From an uncultured Coriobacteriaceae bacterium (GTDB lineage: Bacteria > Actinomycetota > Coriobacteriia > Coriobacteriales > Eggerthellaceae), in the NCBI GenBank assembly GCA_900552585.1, contig USAB01000004.1:1-48476 (forward strand): 48,476 nucleotides of DNA, written 5' to 3'. The notes beneath the pieces are model-generated. The model was not told where the DNA came from and searched no databases. It worked only from the letters and a program-made list of their open reading frames with translations. Shown one piece after another: positions 8,512 to 18,100 of this stretch (positions are counted from its first letter, which is position 1; each line of letters begins with the position of its first letter). The translations under genes and the position numbers were made by a program.

Positions 8512-9069
8512 TTAGTCGTCGAAGTTGATCAGCGTCTTGACCTTCTGATGGTTGATCAGATAGTACGCGGTGACCGCGATAGACCAGCCCCAAACGGCAT
8601 GACCCAGGCACTCGCTGAAGTGCTCCTCGAACGGGCAGTCCCACGGAGCGGGGGTGGTGCCCAGAAGCGGCATCAGGATGATGTGCCACAGTACCCACAG
8701 AACCAGGCCGTAGACAACGCCCTGGCCCATTGCAACCTTTCTCCAGTTCTGGATCAGCAGAATGAACAGGAAAGAGAATGCAATGGCGAAGGTGAAGTGC
8801 AGCAGCAGCGTGAACGGCATGATGGGGTTACCGTTGTAGTAGACGGTACCGAAGATGACGTCATCGGGGATGCCGAGCTGCTGAGCCATATGCTGCGGCG
8901 GGTTGGGATCGTTGCGGATGGGGGTGCGGGGCGGGAACAGGTTCTCCCAGCCCATCTTGATCCATCCGGAGAAGATGCCAACGATGATGCCGTACCAGAT
9001 GCTCTTGCCGACAACTTTGGCGGTAATCGGATTCTTCTTTTCCGATTTTGCGGGGGTGTTGGTAGACAA
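8512..9069 (-). CDS. YagU family inner membrane protein (DUF1440)
   Basis: 185 residues. After a short polar N-terminus there are hydrophobic segments at about 18-34, 73-95, 105-125 and 145-165, and conserved-looking stretches VGIFSGWIKMGWE, FPPRTP, HFTFAIAFS and LGHAVWGW that match the YagU family of inner membrane proteins. In E. coli YagU contributes to acid resistance; the molecular activity is unknown. A TTG at 9069 was chosen because AAAGGGAGA lies 7 bases upstream and there is no ATG between it and a poorly supported ATG at 9135. It is a single-gene unit with its own terminator. Confidence 0.78.
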   Translation of the reverse strand: MSTNTPAKSEKKNPITAKVVGKSIWYGIIVGIFSGWIKMGWENLFPPRTPIRNDPNPPQHMAQQLGIPDDVIFGTVYYNGNPIMPFTLLLHFTFAIAFSFLFILLIQNWRKVAMGQGVVYGLVLWVLWHIILMPLLGTTPAPWDCPFEEHFSECLGHAVWGWSIAVTAYYLINHQKVKTLINFDD

Positions 9070-9397
9070 TTTATTCTCCCTTTCTTTCCCCAGGTCTTTT
9101 AAAGCACCAGCATTGTGGTCGGAATAAAAGGGCATGTCAACACAAAATAACAATTATGGCAGGAATTATTGATAACTTTCTTAGAATATGACAATTATCG
9201 GTAGACGGCGTAAATAATTCGACAATTGAATCTGACGGTTATCAGAAATAGTGCAGCTGTACACATAAAGGCGGTTGACGGTATTGGGTTTGCGTTGGGC
9301 GGGCCGGTGAACGGCTGATGGCCGGCACGCGTATGCGTGGTTTTCACGCTATGCTGCCGGCGATGCACGCCTGATAGTTCATGATAAAGGGAGAATT
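9070..9397 (-). promoter_or_regulatory. AT-rich promoter region upstream of the yagU-like gene
   Basis: This stretch is clearly AT-richer than the window. ACAATTAT occurs at about 9147 and 9190, and ACAATTG at about 9221; each begins with ACAATT. The pattern suggests a promoter with repeated regulator sites for the minus-strand gene, but the regulator is not identifiable. No other gene is seen. Confidence 0.35.
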
Positions 9398-9520
9398 ATG
9401 GCTACGCGCGGAAGGGTGGCTCGATGCGACCTGCATAATCGAATGCGGTTAAAGAGACATGAAGGTTCTGTGAACGATAGAAATAGTACTTGCGAGTGCT
9501 GCTGGCGGGTCCTACTATAG
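9398..9520 (+). CDS. possible 40-residue small ORF before the tRNA gene
   Basis: An ATG at 9398 with AAAGGGAG seven bases upstream opens a 40-codon frame rich in Arg and Cys (CECCW near the end) that stops 28 bases before the tRNA. The ribosome site is nearly the same as that of the yagU-like gene. There is no recognisable family, so it may be a chance frame or a leader peptide. Confidence 0.25.
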   Translation: MATRGRVARCDLHNRMRLKRHEGSVNDRNSTCECCWRVLL

Positions 9521-9548
9521 CGGAGTTGCGAAAAAGCAACCCAGACAT

Positions 9549-9625
9549 TGCGGGGTGGAGCAGTCTGGTAGCTCGCCGGGCTCATAACCCGGAGGTCGTT
9601 GGTTCAAATCCAGCCCCCGCGACCA
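9549..9625 (+). tRNA. initiator tRNA-fMet (anticodon CAT)
   Basis: 77-nt cloverleaf with encoded CCA. The anticodon loop is CTCATAA, flanked by the three consecutive G-C pairs (GGG/CCC) that mark initiator tRNAs. T-arm GTTGG/CCAGC encloses TTCAAAT. The acceptor stem has a non-Watson-Crick U1-G72 in place of the common bacterial C1-A72, with A73. Initiators need a weak first pair, so function is plausible. Confidence 0.95.
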
Positions 9626-9632
9626 AAATTAC

Positions 9633-9656
9633 AGCCTCCTTCGGGAGGCTTTTTTA
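9633..9656 (+). terminator. terminator after tRNA-fMet
   Basis: AGCCTCC and GGAGGCT pair around a TTCG tetraloop, followed at once by TTTTTA. It starts eight bases after the tRNA 3' end. Confidence 0.88.
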
Positions 9657-9744
9657 TTACCGGGATCCGCCGGCATTTAGAAATTCCGGTCCGAGCGGAA
9701 GACCGCGAAGAATGGACTTCCGTTGGCGCCCGTGCACGAGCCCC

Positions 9745-9864
9745 ATCCGCTCGCCGGAGATGCGTCGCGTCGGGACCGGGCGAGATCGCGTAGTGCTTGT
9801 AGGTCCGCGCGGGCCTGCCGTCCCAGGGCGTGTCGTTGCGGTGGGCATGACGGGTCTCGCCCAT
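9745..9864 (-). pseudogene. relaxase (MobA-like) fragment
   Basis: On the minus strand from the ATG at 9864, about 37 codons read ETRHAHRND, then TPWDGRPARTYKHYAISPGP. The ARTYKHYAISP stretch resembles the N-terminal YKHYVISPDP motif of MOB-type relaxases on actinobacterial and Firmicute mobilisable elements. The frame loses similarity after about residue 40 and runs into the tRNA, so it is a remnant. It is the only trace of a transfer gene in the window and lies beside a tRNA gene. Confidence 0.5.
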
Positions 9865-10060
9865 GACGGCCGCCCGGTCGAAGCCCCCCCTCCTGCGGCG
9901 CGTCGATGTTGGGGAAGTCGCGCGCCAGGCGCCAACAAGCGCTGTTTTCGGGCGTGTACGCACGAGACAGGCTGCTTGCTTAGAAGCGATATCCTGTCTA
10001 ACTGCTCTGGTAGACTGTATTCAATTTGTATGTAATCCCTACTGCAGCGGAGGCGGCCGC

Positions 10061-10264
10061 ATGAAGTACTCGGAGCTCGTCGAATCGGGCGCGACCGTGA
10101 CGGAGAAGCAGGAACATCTCGTCGGCGGCGACATGACGACGATAACCATCCGCATTCCGCGAAACCTCAAGGATGCCGCAGCGGAGACGGCTGCCTTCAG
10201 GGGGATGAGCTTCTCCGCCTTCGCGCGCATGTGCATGATCGACGAGCTTGTGAAGAAGGATTAG
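10061..10264 (+). CDS. small ribbon-helix-helix (CopG-like) protein
   Basis: 67 residues. The segment DMTTITIRIPRNLKDAAAET, followed by FRGMSFSAFARMCMIDEL, fits a ribbon-helix-helix fold: one beta strand then two helices. Such proteins bind operator DNA as dimers and often act as antitoxins or autoregulators. GCGGAGGCGG precedes the ATG. The gene ends four bases before the Type ISP enzyme, so the two are co-transcribed. It may repress the defence operon, or act as a specificity or antitoxin-like partner. An imperfect repeat, GTCTA...TAGAC, near 9994-10013 upstream could be its operator. Confidence 0.75.
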   Translation: MKYSELVESGATVTEKQEHLVGGDMTTITIRIPRNLKDAAAETAAFRGMSFSAFARMCMIDELVKKD

Positions 10265-10267
10265 ACG

Positions 10268-13200
10268 ATGGCGTATGAGATGAAGCTGCCTAGCTCGACC
10301 GCAGAGAAGTCCGTCAATCAGAAAACGACGGTGTATTCCGTTATCGATTGGTGCCGCGAAACGGCGGAATCAGAAGCCGACAAGGGCACCAAATTCGAGC
10401 GCGCCACGCGCTTCTACCTGAAGAACGACCCGTTGTGGCAGGCTCGCTTCGACGAGGTATGGATGTGGAAGGACGCCCCTACCAACAACGGCCACGACAT
10501 CGGCATCGACCTCGTGGCGAGGGACGCCGAGGACGGCAGCTACTGGGCGATCCAGTGCAAGTGCTACGACGAACGCTCGACCCTCGACTACCAGACCGTC
10601 TCCACCTTCTACGGCGCCACCGGGAACAAGGGGGCCTACGGGCACAACATGCTCGTTTCCACGACCGAGCGCATCTCCTCGCACCTCGACCGGGTGGCCA
10701 CTGAGTGGGGCACCGTGCGCTTGTTCCCGTCGGAGATGTCAGAGGCTGACATCGACTGGGGCGCCTTCCTCGATGGCAGGAGCGCCGTCAAGCGTGAGCT
10801 CTACGACCCGCGGCCCCATCAGAGGATCGCCATCGACGACTGCATCAAGGGCTTCGAGGAATATGACCGTGGCAAGTTGATCATGGCGTGCGGCACGGGC
10901 AAGACGCTCACGTCGCTCAGACTCGCCGAGGAAATGCTACCGCCCGGGTCACTCGTCCTGTTCTGCGCCCCGTCCATCTCACTCGTTGGGCAGACCTTGC
11001 GCGTCTGGGCGAACCAGGCAAAGCGCCCGCTTAAGTGCGCCGTCGTCTGCTCCGACGCGAAGGCCTCCGACGCCGGCGTTGACGCATGGGAGTCCTCGCT
11101 GAGTGATCTCCCATACCCCGCCACCACAGATCCAAACCTGTTGTACGAGCAGATGGGCGACGCGAAGGCGGCGAACTCCGACGGCCTCAACGTGGTGTTC
11201 AGCACCTACCAGTCTATTCAGGTAATCTCGGATGCGCAGGCGCTTGGCGTTGCCCCGTTCGATCTTATCGTCTGCGACGAGGCGCATCGAACCACTGGTG
11301 CGGTGGAAGCTGCGGGCTCCAAAAAGGACATGACCGAGTTTGTGAAGGTGCATGACAACTCGATAGTGAGTGCGAAGAAGCGCCTGTACATGACCGCCAC
11401 CCCGCGCATCTACGGCGACGTTGCCAAGAGGCGCGCCAAGGCCGAGGACTACGAGATCTCGTCGATGGACGACGAGTCCGTGTATGGTCCAGAGTTCCAC
11501 CGCCTCACCTTCGGGCAGGCTGTTGACCAGGGGCTGCTCTCCGACTACAAGGTGATTGTCCTCAAGGTCGACGAGGAGGCAATCAGCGGCGTTATCCAGC
11601 GGGCGCTCGCCGAGGAGGACGACTTCGACGTCCCCGAGGTGGCGAAGATCATTGGTTGCTGGAAGGGACTAGCCGACCAGGACAAGGGCGAGAAGGGCCA
11701 TCCCCTCAAAAACGCTGTGGCGTTCTGCTCTACCATCGCCGAGTCTAAGCGCATGCGGGACTACTTCGGACGCGTGGTGGATGCCTATATCGAGCAGGCC
11801 AGAGAGCAGGGAGACGAAGATGTTCCAACCCTGCACTGCGACATCCGGCACGTGGACGGCACCATGGATGCGGCCGAGCGCAAGCAGGACCTGAAGTGGC
11901 TGGCGGATGCCGACGGCGCAAGGCGCAAGGACGGCGACCCCACGTGCCGCATCCTTACCAACGCGCGCTGCCTCTCCGAGGGCATCGACGTGCCCAACCT
12001 CGATGCCGTTATGTTCCTGCAGCCCAAGAAGTCGCAGGTCGACGTGGTGCAGGCGGTGGGCCGCGTCATGCGGAGGTTCGAGGGCAAGGACTTCGGCTAC
12101 ATCATCTTGCCCGTGGTCATACCCGCCGGGATGGACGCCGAGCAGGCGCTCGACGCGAACGAGCCCTTCCAGGTGGTGTGGGACATCCTCAAGGCCCTGC
12201 GCAGCCACGACGAGCGGCTCGACGCGCGCGTCAACGCGCTGCCCTACGACGGGGATGGAAAGGACTCCCCGGTCTCCGTTGTCGATGTCACCCCCGATGG
12301 AGACGGCGACCAGGAGGAAGACGGCAGCGGCGAGCAGATGCGCATCACGTTCACGCAACACGAACTCCAACGCGCTGTCGACTCGATGATTGTTAAGAAG
12401 TGCGGCACTAAGGTGTACTGGGACGAATGGGCAAAGGATATTGCCGCTATCGCCAAGCGCCATATCGAGCGTATCAGAGGACTCGTTGGCGAGGGCGGAG
12501 CCGCCCGCGCGCCGTTCGAGACGTTCCTGCGCGGCCTGCGCGACTCGCTCAACGACAGCATCACCGAGGACGCCGCCATCGAGATGCTCGCGCAGCACAT
12601 GATTACTCTTCCGGTATTCGAGGCGCTCTTCGGGGGGTCCGGGTTCGCCCAGTCGAACCCCGTCTCCCAGGCCATGGGTAGTATGATCGACGCGCTCCAG
12701 AGCCATCGCGTGGTCACCGAGGACGAGGAGCGCGAGCTCCACGACCTGTACCGCGGCGTCGAGATACGCGCGGAATCGGTGAAGACCGACGCCGGCCGCC
12801 AGCGCATCATCAAGGAACTCTACGAGAAGTTCTTCAGCCAGGCGTTCAAGGCGACGAGCGAGAAGATGGGCATCGTCTACACTCCCGACGAAATCGTCGG
12901 CTACATCCTCCATGCCACCGACCGGATGCTCTTCAGAGAGTTCGGGCGGCGCCTCTCCGATGAGGGGGTGCACGTCCTGGACCCGTTCACGGGCACGGGC
13001 ACCTTCATCGTCGACCTGATTCACGACAAGGACCTCATGCCCGCAGACAAGCTTGCCTGGAAGTATCAACACGAGCTACATGCCAACGAGATTGTGCTGC
13101 TGGCGTACTACATCGCAACCATCAACATCGAGCAGGCATACCACGCCCGCGTGGGCGAGGGCGCGGGGTACGCGCCGTTCCCCGGCGCGGTCCTCACCGA

Positions 13201-15193
13201 CACCTTCCAGATGTACGAGGAGGGCGACCCCATCGACCGAACGGTGTTCGTCGGCAACTCCAAGCGCATCGACGAGCAGATGGAGCTTCCCATCCGCGTT
13301 ATCGTTGGCAACCCGCCGTATTCTGCAGGCCAGAGGAGCGCGAACGACAACAATGCCAACGAGCACTATCCGACGCTGGAGAGGAGAATCAGGGAGACTT
13401 ACGTTAGCAAGACTCAAGCTACGCTTCGCAATTCTCTCTACGATTCCTACATCGAAGCCTTTCGCTGGGCGTCGGACCGCATAGGAGACGAGGGCATCGT
13501 TTGCTTCGTGTCAAATGCCGGCTGGCTCAGGAGCGAGGCCGGCGCCGGCGTAAGACGTTGCTTCAGCAGGGAATTCAACAGCGTCTACGTGTTCGACCTG
13601 TTGGGCAATCAGCGCACCCAGGGTGAAGAGTCACGAAGGCAGGGGGGCAAGGTCTTCGGCAGTGGGAGCCGCGCGCCCATTGCCATCACCATGCTCGTGA
13701 AGAACCCGGCGTCCGCTGAGCACGGCGCAATCCACTATCACTGCATAGGCGAGTACCTCTCCCAAGAGGAGAAGCTCTCTGCCATCGCAGGCTACATTGA
13801 TGCCGACCCCGAATGGGAGACCCTCGTACAGGACCGCCACGGGGACTGGCTCGACCAACGCGACGACAGCTGGTACGAGCTTGCACCGATGGGAATTAAC
13901 AAGTTCAATGTTCCGTCTGGAATCTTTACCGCCTGGTCCGCTGGGGTAAAAACGCAGAGGGATGCCTGGTGCTGGAACTTCTCATTAACTTCTCTTCGCA
14001 GCAACATCAAGAGACTGGTTAATAATACAAATGAAGCGATTGCTAAGTCCGAGGGTGACATCAATAGGCTGACGTACGACCCAAAGTATTTCAGCTGGAC
14101 TAGAGCCATGCGTGGTTATGCAGCAAGAATGGCGCACATACCGTATTTCGGGGAGCGCTATATCTTGGGAGCCTATAGGCCTTTTTGCAAGCAGATACTA
14201 TATTGCGAGCCGCATCTCAATGAAGTGCCTGCCCTTCAGCAGAAACTTTTCCCCATCGTCAAACCGAGCGAGGCGGCTGAGAACGTTGTAATTGCGCTCA
14301 CCACTGGGAATAATTATTCGTGTCTTGTGTCCAACCGCCTCCCTGATCTTCATTTCGTTGGTGACTCGCAGTGCTTTCCGTTCTACTGGTACGAGAAGGA
14401 CGAGGGCTCCCTCTTGGGGCTCGTGCCCGCAGAGGGCGAGAAGGTTATACGAGATTCCTGGGGTAGCCGCTACGTAAGGCACGAGGCAATAACCGATGAG
14501 ACCCTCTCCGTATTCAGGAGTGCGTATCCGAACGTCTTTGCGGGACGCGCGAAGAAAGACGGCGGAATGGAGATGTCCAAGGAGGACATCTTCTACTACG
14601 TCTACGGAATCTTGCACTCGCCGGAGTACCGCGAGCGCTTCGCCGCAAACCTGCAGCGGGAGCTGCCGCGCATCCCGTTGGTTTCGGCATTCCGCGAGTT
14701 CTCCATGGGCGGTCGCGCCCTCGCCGACCTGCACCTCAACTACGAATCCGTCGACCCATGGCCACTCACCATCCGAGGCAACAAGGGTCAGTACGACATC
14801 GCCGGCTTGCGCGACCCCGGCCCGGTGAAGAAGATGAAGTGGGGCAAGCACCGAGACCCCGAAACGGGCAAGAGGGTAAACGACTACACCACGCTCGTCT
14901 ACAACGACAACCTCACCTATGCAGACATCCCGGAGCAGGCCAACGACTACAAGGTCAACGGCCGCAGCCCCCTGGAATGGATGGTGGACCGATACCAGGT
15001 TAAGACCGACAAGGCTACGGGCATCGTCAACGATCCGAACGAGTACTCCGATGACCCCGCCTATATCTGCAACCTCGTTCCGCGTCTTGTGACGGTGAGC
15101 ATGCGCACGCTTGAGATAATCGAATCGCTGCCATCGCTCAGGGAAATAGCGAAGCCGGCTAACTGGCCGGCAGCATGGAAGGCGGAAATGTAA
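10268..15193 (+). CDS. Type ISP single-chain restriction-modification enzyme
   Basis: 1641-residue all-in-one enzyme of the LlaGI/LlaBIII type. (1) Mrr-like PD-(D/E)xK nuclease, about 1-165, with D81 in GIDLVA and Q96-C-K98. (2) SF2 helicase/translocase, about 175-650, with ACGTGKT (207-213), DEAH (337-340), TATPR and QAVGRVMRR (about 594-602). (3) gamma-type N6-adenine methyltransferase with motif I VLDPFTGTGTF near 903 and motif IV NPPY at 1015-1018. (4) C-terminal target-recognition region of about 450 residues. Known relatives (about 1580 residues) methylate one strand of an asymmetric site and cut after head-to-head translocation. All catalytic motifs look intact. Its stop overlaps the next gene's start (TAATG). 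Confidence 0.93.
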   Translation: MAYEMKLPSSTAEKSVNQKTTVYSVIDWCRETAESEADKGTKFERATRFYLKNDPLWQARFDEVWMWKDAPTNNGHDIGIDLVARDAEDGSYWAIQCKCYDERSTLDYQTVSTFYGATGNKGAYGHNMLVSTTERISSHLDRVATEWGTVRLFPSEMSEADIDWGAFLDGRSAVKRELYDPRPHQRIAIDDCIKGFEEYDRGKLIMACGTGKTLTSLRLAEEMLPPGSLVLFCAPSISLVGQTLRVWANQAKRPLKCAVVCSDAKASDAGVDAWESSLSDLPYPATTDPNLLYEQMGDAKAANSDGLNVVFSTYQSIQVISDAQALGVAPFDLIVCDEAHRTTGAVEAAGSKKDMTEFVKVHDNSIVSAKKRLYMTATPRIYGDVAKRRAKAEDYEISSMDDESVYGPEFHRLTFGQAVDQGLLSDYKVIVLKVDEEAISGVIQRALAEEDDFDVPEVAKIIGCWKGLADQDKGEKGHPLKNAVAFCSTIAESKRMRDYFGRVVDAYIEQAREQGDEDVPTLHCDIRHVDGTMDAAERKQDLKWLADADGARRKDGDPTCRILTNARCLSEGIDVPNLDAVMFLQPKKSQVDVVQAVGRVMRRFEGKDFGYIILPVVIPAGMDAEQALDANEPFQVVWDILKALRSHDERLDARVNALPYDGDGKDSPVSVVDVTPDGDGDQEEDGSGEQMRITFTQHELQRAVDSMIVKKCGTKVYWDEWAKDIAAIAKRHIERIRGLVGEGGAARAPFETFLRGLRDSLNDSITEDAAIEMLAQHMITLPVFEALFGGSGFAQSNPVSQAMGSMIDALQSHRVVTEDEERELHDLYRGVEIRAESVKTDAGRQRIIKELYEKFFSQAFKATSEKMGIVYTPDEIVGYILHATDRMLFREFGRRLSDEGVHVLDPFTGTGTFIVDLIHDKDLMPADKLAWKYQHELHANEIVLLAYYIATINIEQAYHARVGEGAGYAPFPGAVLTDTFQMYEEGDPIDRTVFVGNSKRIDEQMELPIRVIVGNPPYSAGQRSANDNNANEHYPTLERRIRETYVSKTQATLRNSLYDSYIEAFRWASDRIGDEGIVCFVSNAGWLRSEAGAGVRRCFSREFNSVYVFDLLGNQRTQGEESRRQGGKVFGSGSRAPIAITMLVKNPASAEHGAIHYHCIGEYLSQEEKLSAIAGYIDADPEWETLVQDRHGDWLDQRDDSWYELAPMGINKFNVPSGIFTAWSAGVKTQRDAWCWNFSLTSLRSNIKRLVNNTNEAIAKSEGDINRLTYDPKYFSWTRAMRGYAARMAHIPYFGERYILGAYRPFCKQILYCEPHLNEVPALQQKLFPIVKPSEAAENVVIALTTGNNYSCLVSNRLPDLHFVGDSQCFPFYWYEKDEGSLLGLVPAEGEKVIRDSWGSRYVRHEAITDETLSVFRSAYPNVFAGRAKKDGGMEMSKEDIFYYVYGILHSPEYRERFAANLQRELPRIPLVSAFREFSMGGRALADLHLNYESVDPWPLTIRGNKGQYDIAGLRDPGPVKKMKWGKHRDPETGKRVNDYTTLVYNDNLTYADIPEQANDYKVNGRSPLEWMVDRYQVKTDKATGIVNDPNEYSDDPAYICNLVPRLVTVSMRTLEIIESLPSLREIAKPANWPAAWKAEM

Positions 15194-18100
15194 TGGTGCA
15201 GGAGCGCGGGGGTGGCAAGGTGCAGGCTCTGCACCCGGCTTTGCTCGATGACGAGAAAATGAGCCCGTACCTCGATGAGCTCAGCTTCGCGCTCAGCGAC
15301 CCAGAAGTCACGAACATCGCCATCTCGGGGCCGTATGGAGCGGGAAAAAGCACGGTCGTCGACACATGGGAGCATCGCGAACTTGAGAAGGCGAAGGGTA
15401 CGAAGGGGAAATCGCAGCCTTGGGTTCATATTTCTCTTGCGGAGTTTGCGGGGGAAGATGGGTCTGAAGCTTCAATTGAAGGGGATGTGAGACGGAGCAC
15501 ATCGAATGTGGGGTCTCGTGATATTGAGAGCGAGCTGATCAACCAGCTCATATTTAAGTTGAGGCCGGGAAACGCACCGAAGAGCCGTTTCGGCATCACG
15601 GAGGATTCTGCGCGTCTCAAAGATGCCGGAAAGGCTCTTTTCGTTGCGATTGCCGTTGGACTTACTGTCGCTCTTCTCCTTGGTTGGGGCAATGAAAGCC
15701 TTCCCTGGATGCATGGAATCTGCGCTGCGATATTGTTTCCCGCATGGCTTGCTTGCGTCTTTATTGTTGCTTACCAAGGTGTGAAGACACACTCGGTGAC
15801 CAGGATTCTCAAGCGCCTGAAGCTGTTCAATGCGGAAGTTGAGATTTTTGGTGACAAGGATGACCCTGCGTTTGACCGGTATATGGACGATATCGTCTAT
15901 CTCCTTGTCGCCTCGAAGAACAACGTCGTCGTCTTCGAGGATCTGGACCGCTTCTCCGACGTGGCCGTTTTCGAGAAGCTGCGCAGGGTAAACGAGCTCG
16001 CAAACGCAAGAAAAGCGGAGTTCGCCCGCAGGAGACCGCGAAACCTGTTAATGCGCTTTCGAAGAGGTGAATCCGATAAGACTGAGCGACTGCGTTTCGT
16101 CTACTTGGTCAGGGACAGTCTGTTCAAGAACCCGAAAGACCGGACGAAATTCTTCGACTTGATTATTCCGGTGGTCCCGTTCGTCGATCCGTCCAACTCG
16201 TTCGACGTACTTCATTCCGGCTTGAGAGGCGTTGGAATAGAACCGAGCGAAGAATTTCTCTACCAGCTCTCGCTCTACGTCGACGACCCCCGCATTCTCA
16301 AAGATATCTGTAATGAGAGCTATCACTATGCAAAGTCCCTCGTCGTCAAAGGGAAGGAACCTAAGAACTGGGATTACGACAAGCTCGTCGCGATGGTTGC
16401 CTATAAAGTCCTTTTCCCTGAAGACTATGAACGGCTGCAGGTGCGCGAGGGGTACGTTTTCGCTCTTTTTCAACAGCAGCAACAACTCGCCGAAGGCGAG
16501 CATGCCAAACTGGCTGAAAATGTCAAAAAGCTAGAGGAAGAAATAAAGGAAATCGAATCCAGAACGCAGCTCAATGAGGAAGAGCTTAAATTGCTCTATT
16601 CTCTTACGGACAGTAGTATGCGCCGCTCAATTTGCAACGACATCTCAAACGACTTCAATAAGCAGTTCGCGTCAGTAAATGAGCTCATCGAAGCGATAAA
16701 AAACAAAAGCAGAGTCCGGGACGCGGAGGCGAATGCTATTGCCGCGTTGGGCGAAGAAGGCGCCGAGTATTCTCTGCGACTCGAGGCGATATCCGGCAAG
16801 GGGAACAGAACCGTTGACGCAATCAGGACGAAGATTGCATCCGTAAATCAACAAGCGCTGCGGACTGACCGCGAGAGTCTTGCCGACCTCCTGGGTTCAA
16901 TCAACAATCTTGATGACTTCTTTTCTCCGAAACAGGAAAATGATGCGGAAGAGGGTTACACGCAGCAGGTTGTCCAAAGCAAATACTTCCCGATGATTCG
17001 TTTCCTCATTGTCCAGGGGTATATCGATGAGGATTATTCGCTGTACATGAGCAATCAATACGATGAAGGATTATCGTCGGAGGACAGGGAGTTCCTGAAC
17101 TCTGTGCTGTGTAGATTTGCGCCAAATCCAACCCAAAACATTGAGCAGCCCAATAGCGTGATAATTCGTCTTAAAGGCTCGCAGTTAGCCCGCCCCTCTG
17201 CGAGGAATTACAGCCTGCTCCATGAGCTTCTTGAGCGCGGGCCATCAGAAAAACTATCGAAGTTCGTAGCGGGAATAGCGCATGACCGCGATTATGCATT
17301 CGTTGTTAGCTATGTCTTGTCGGATAAACTTTCCGAAGAGGTTTATCCCGTCCTGGCGAAAGGCTACGCTGACTGCGTTGTTGAGGCAATGAGGGACACT
17401 GCTATTGAAGACGATATCAAGCGATCGTTCTGCAAGTGCATGATGTCTTCGGAGAAATCCCGAGGACTTATCGAGCAATCCGCCGAGGCGATTGCTGAAT
17501 TTGCAGCGAAAGATCCTCTTTTTATCTCGCCGACAGGCATCGCAGATGTCTCTGCATTTAATAAATCGCTGAAGACAATTGGTTATCTTGCAGAGAAAAT
17601 AGACTTCGAGAAAGCCGACCAGCGGGTGCTCTCCTTTGTCGTATCAGAGAAGATGTTCCCGCCCCGTGCGGACATGATTCTCGGCTGCGTCGGCTCGCTC
17701 TTTTTTGGCGGGACAGTGAGTCTATCAAACCTAAACAATATTCTTGTCGATGCAGGTAATAACAAGATCATGAGGTCGCTTCGTGATTACGCTTTCGCAA
17801 ACATCGAGACATACCTGTCCTCGTTGCTCGAAGACGAGAATGGCAATCTAGCAGATAACGATACGGCAATACAGGCTGTTCTGAATAAGATCCCTGAGAC
17901 GGCCAGCGAACTTGCGGATGAGTACGTCGCCAAGCTTGCGAACAGTGTTCAACAGCTCAATACGATTAACGAGCGTGCTTACTGGACTTTTCTGGTGGAA
18001 AGCTCAAAATGCGCCAATACGACCGAGAACCTCTGCCAGTACATCAGCAACTTGGGCTTCGATGACGAGCTTGCCCGCTATATTGAGCTCTCCGGAGTTC

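Noticed and set aside
11669..13072. Long minus-strand frame inside the ISP gene
   Set aside because: It is a composition-driven shadow of the Type ISP coding sequence, without ribosome site or family likeness.
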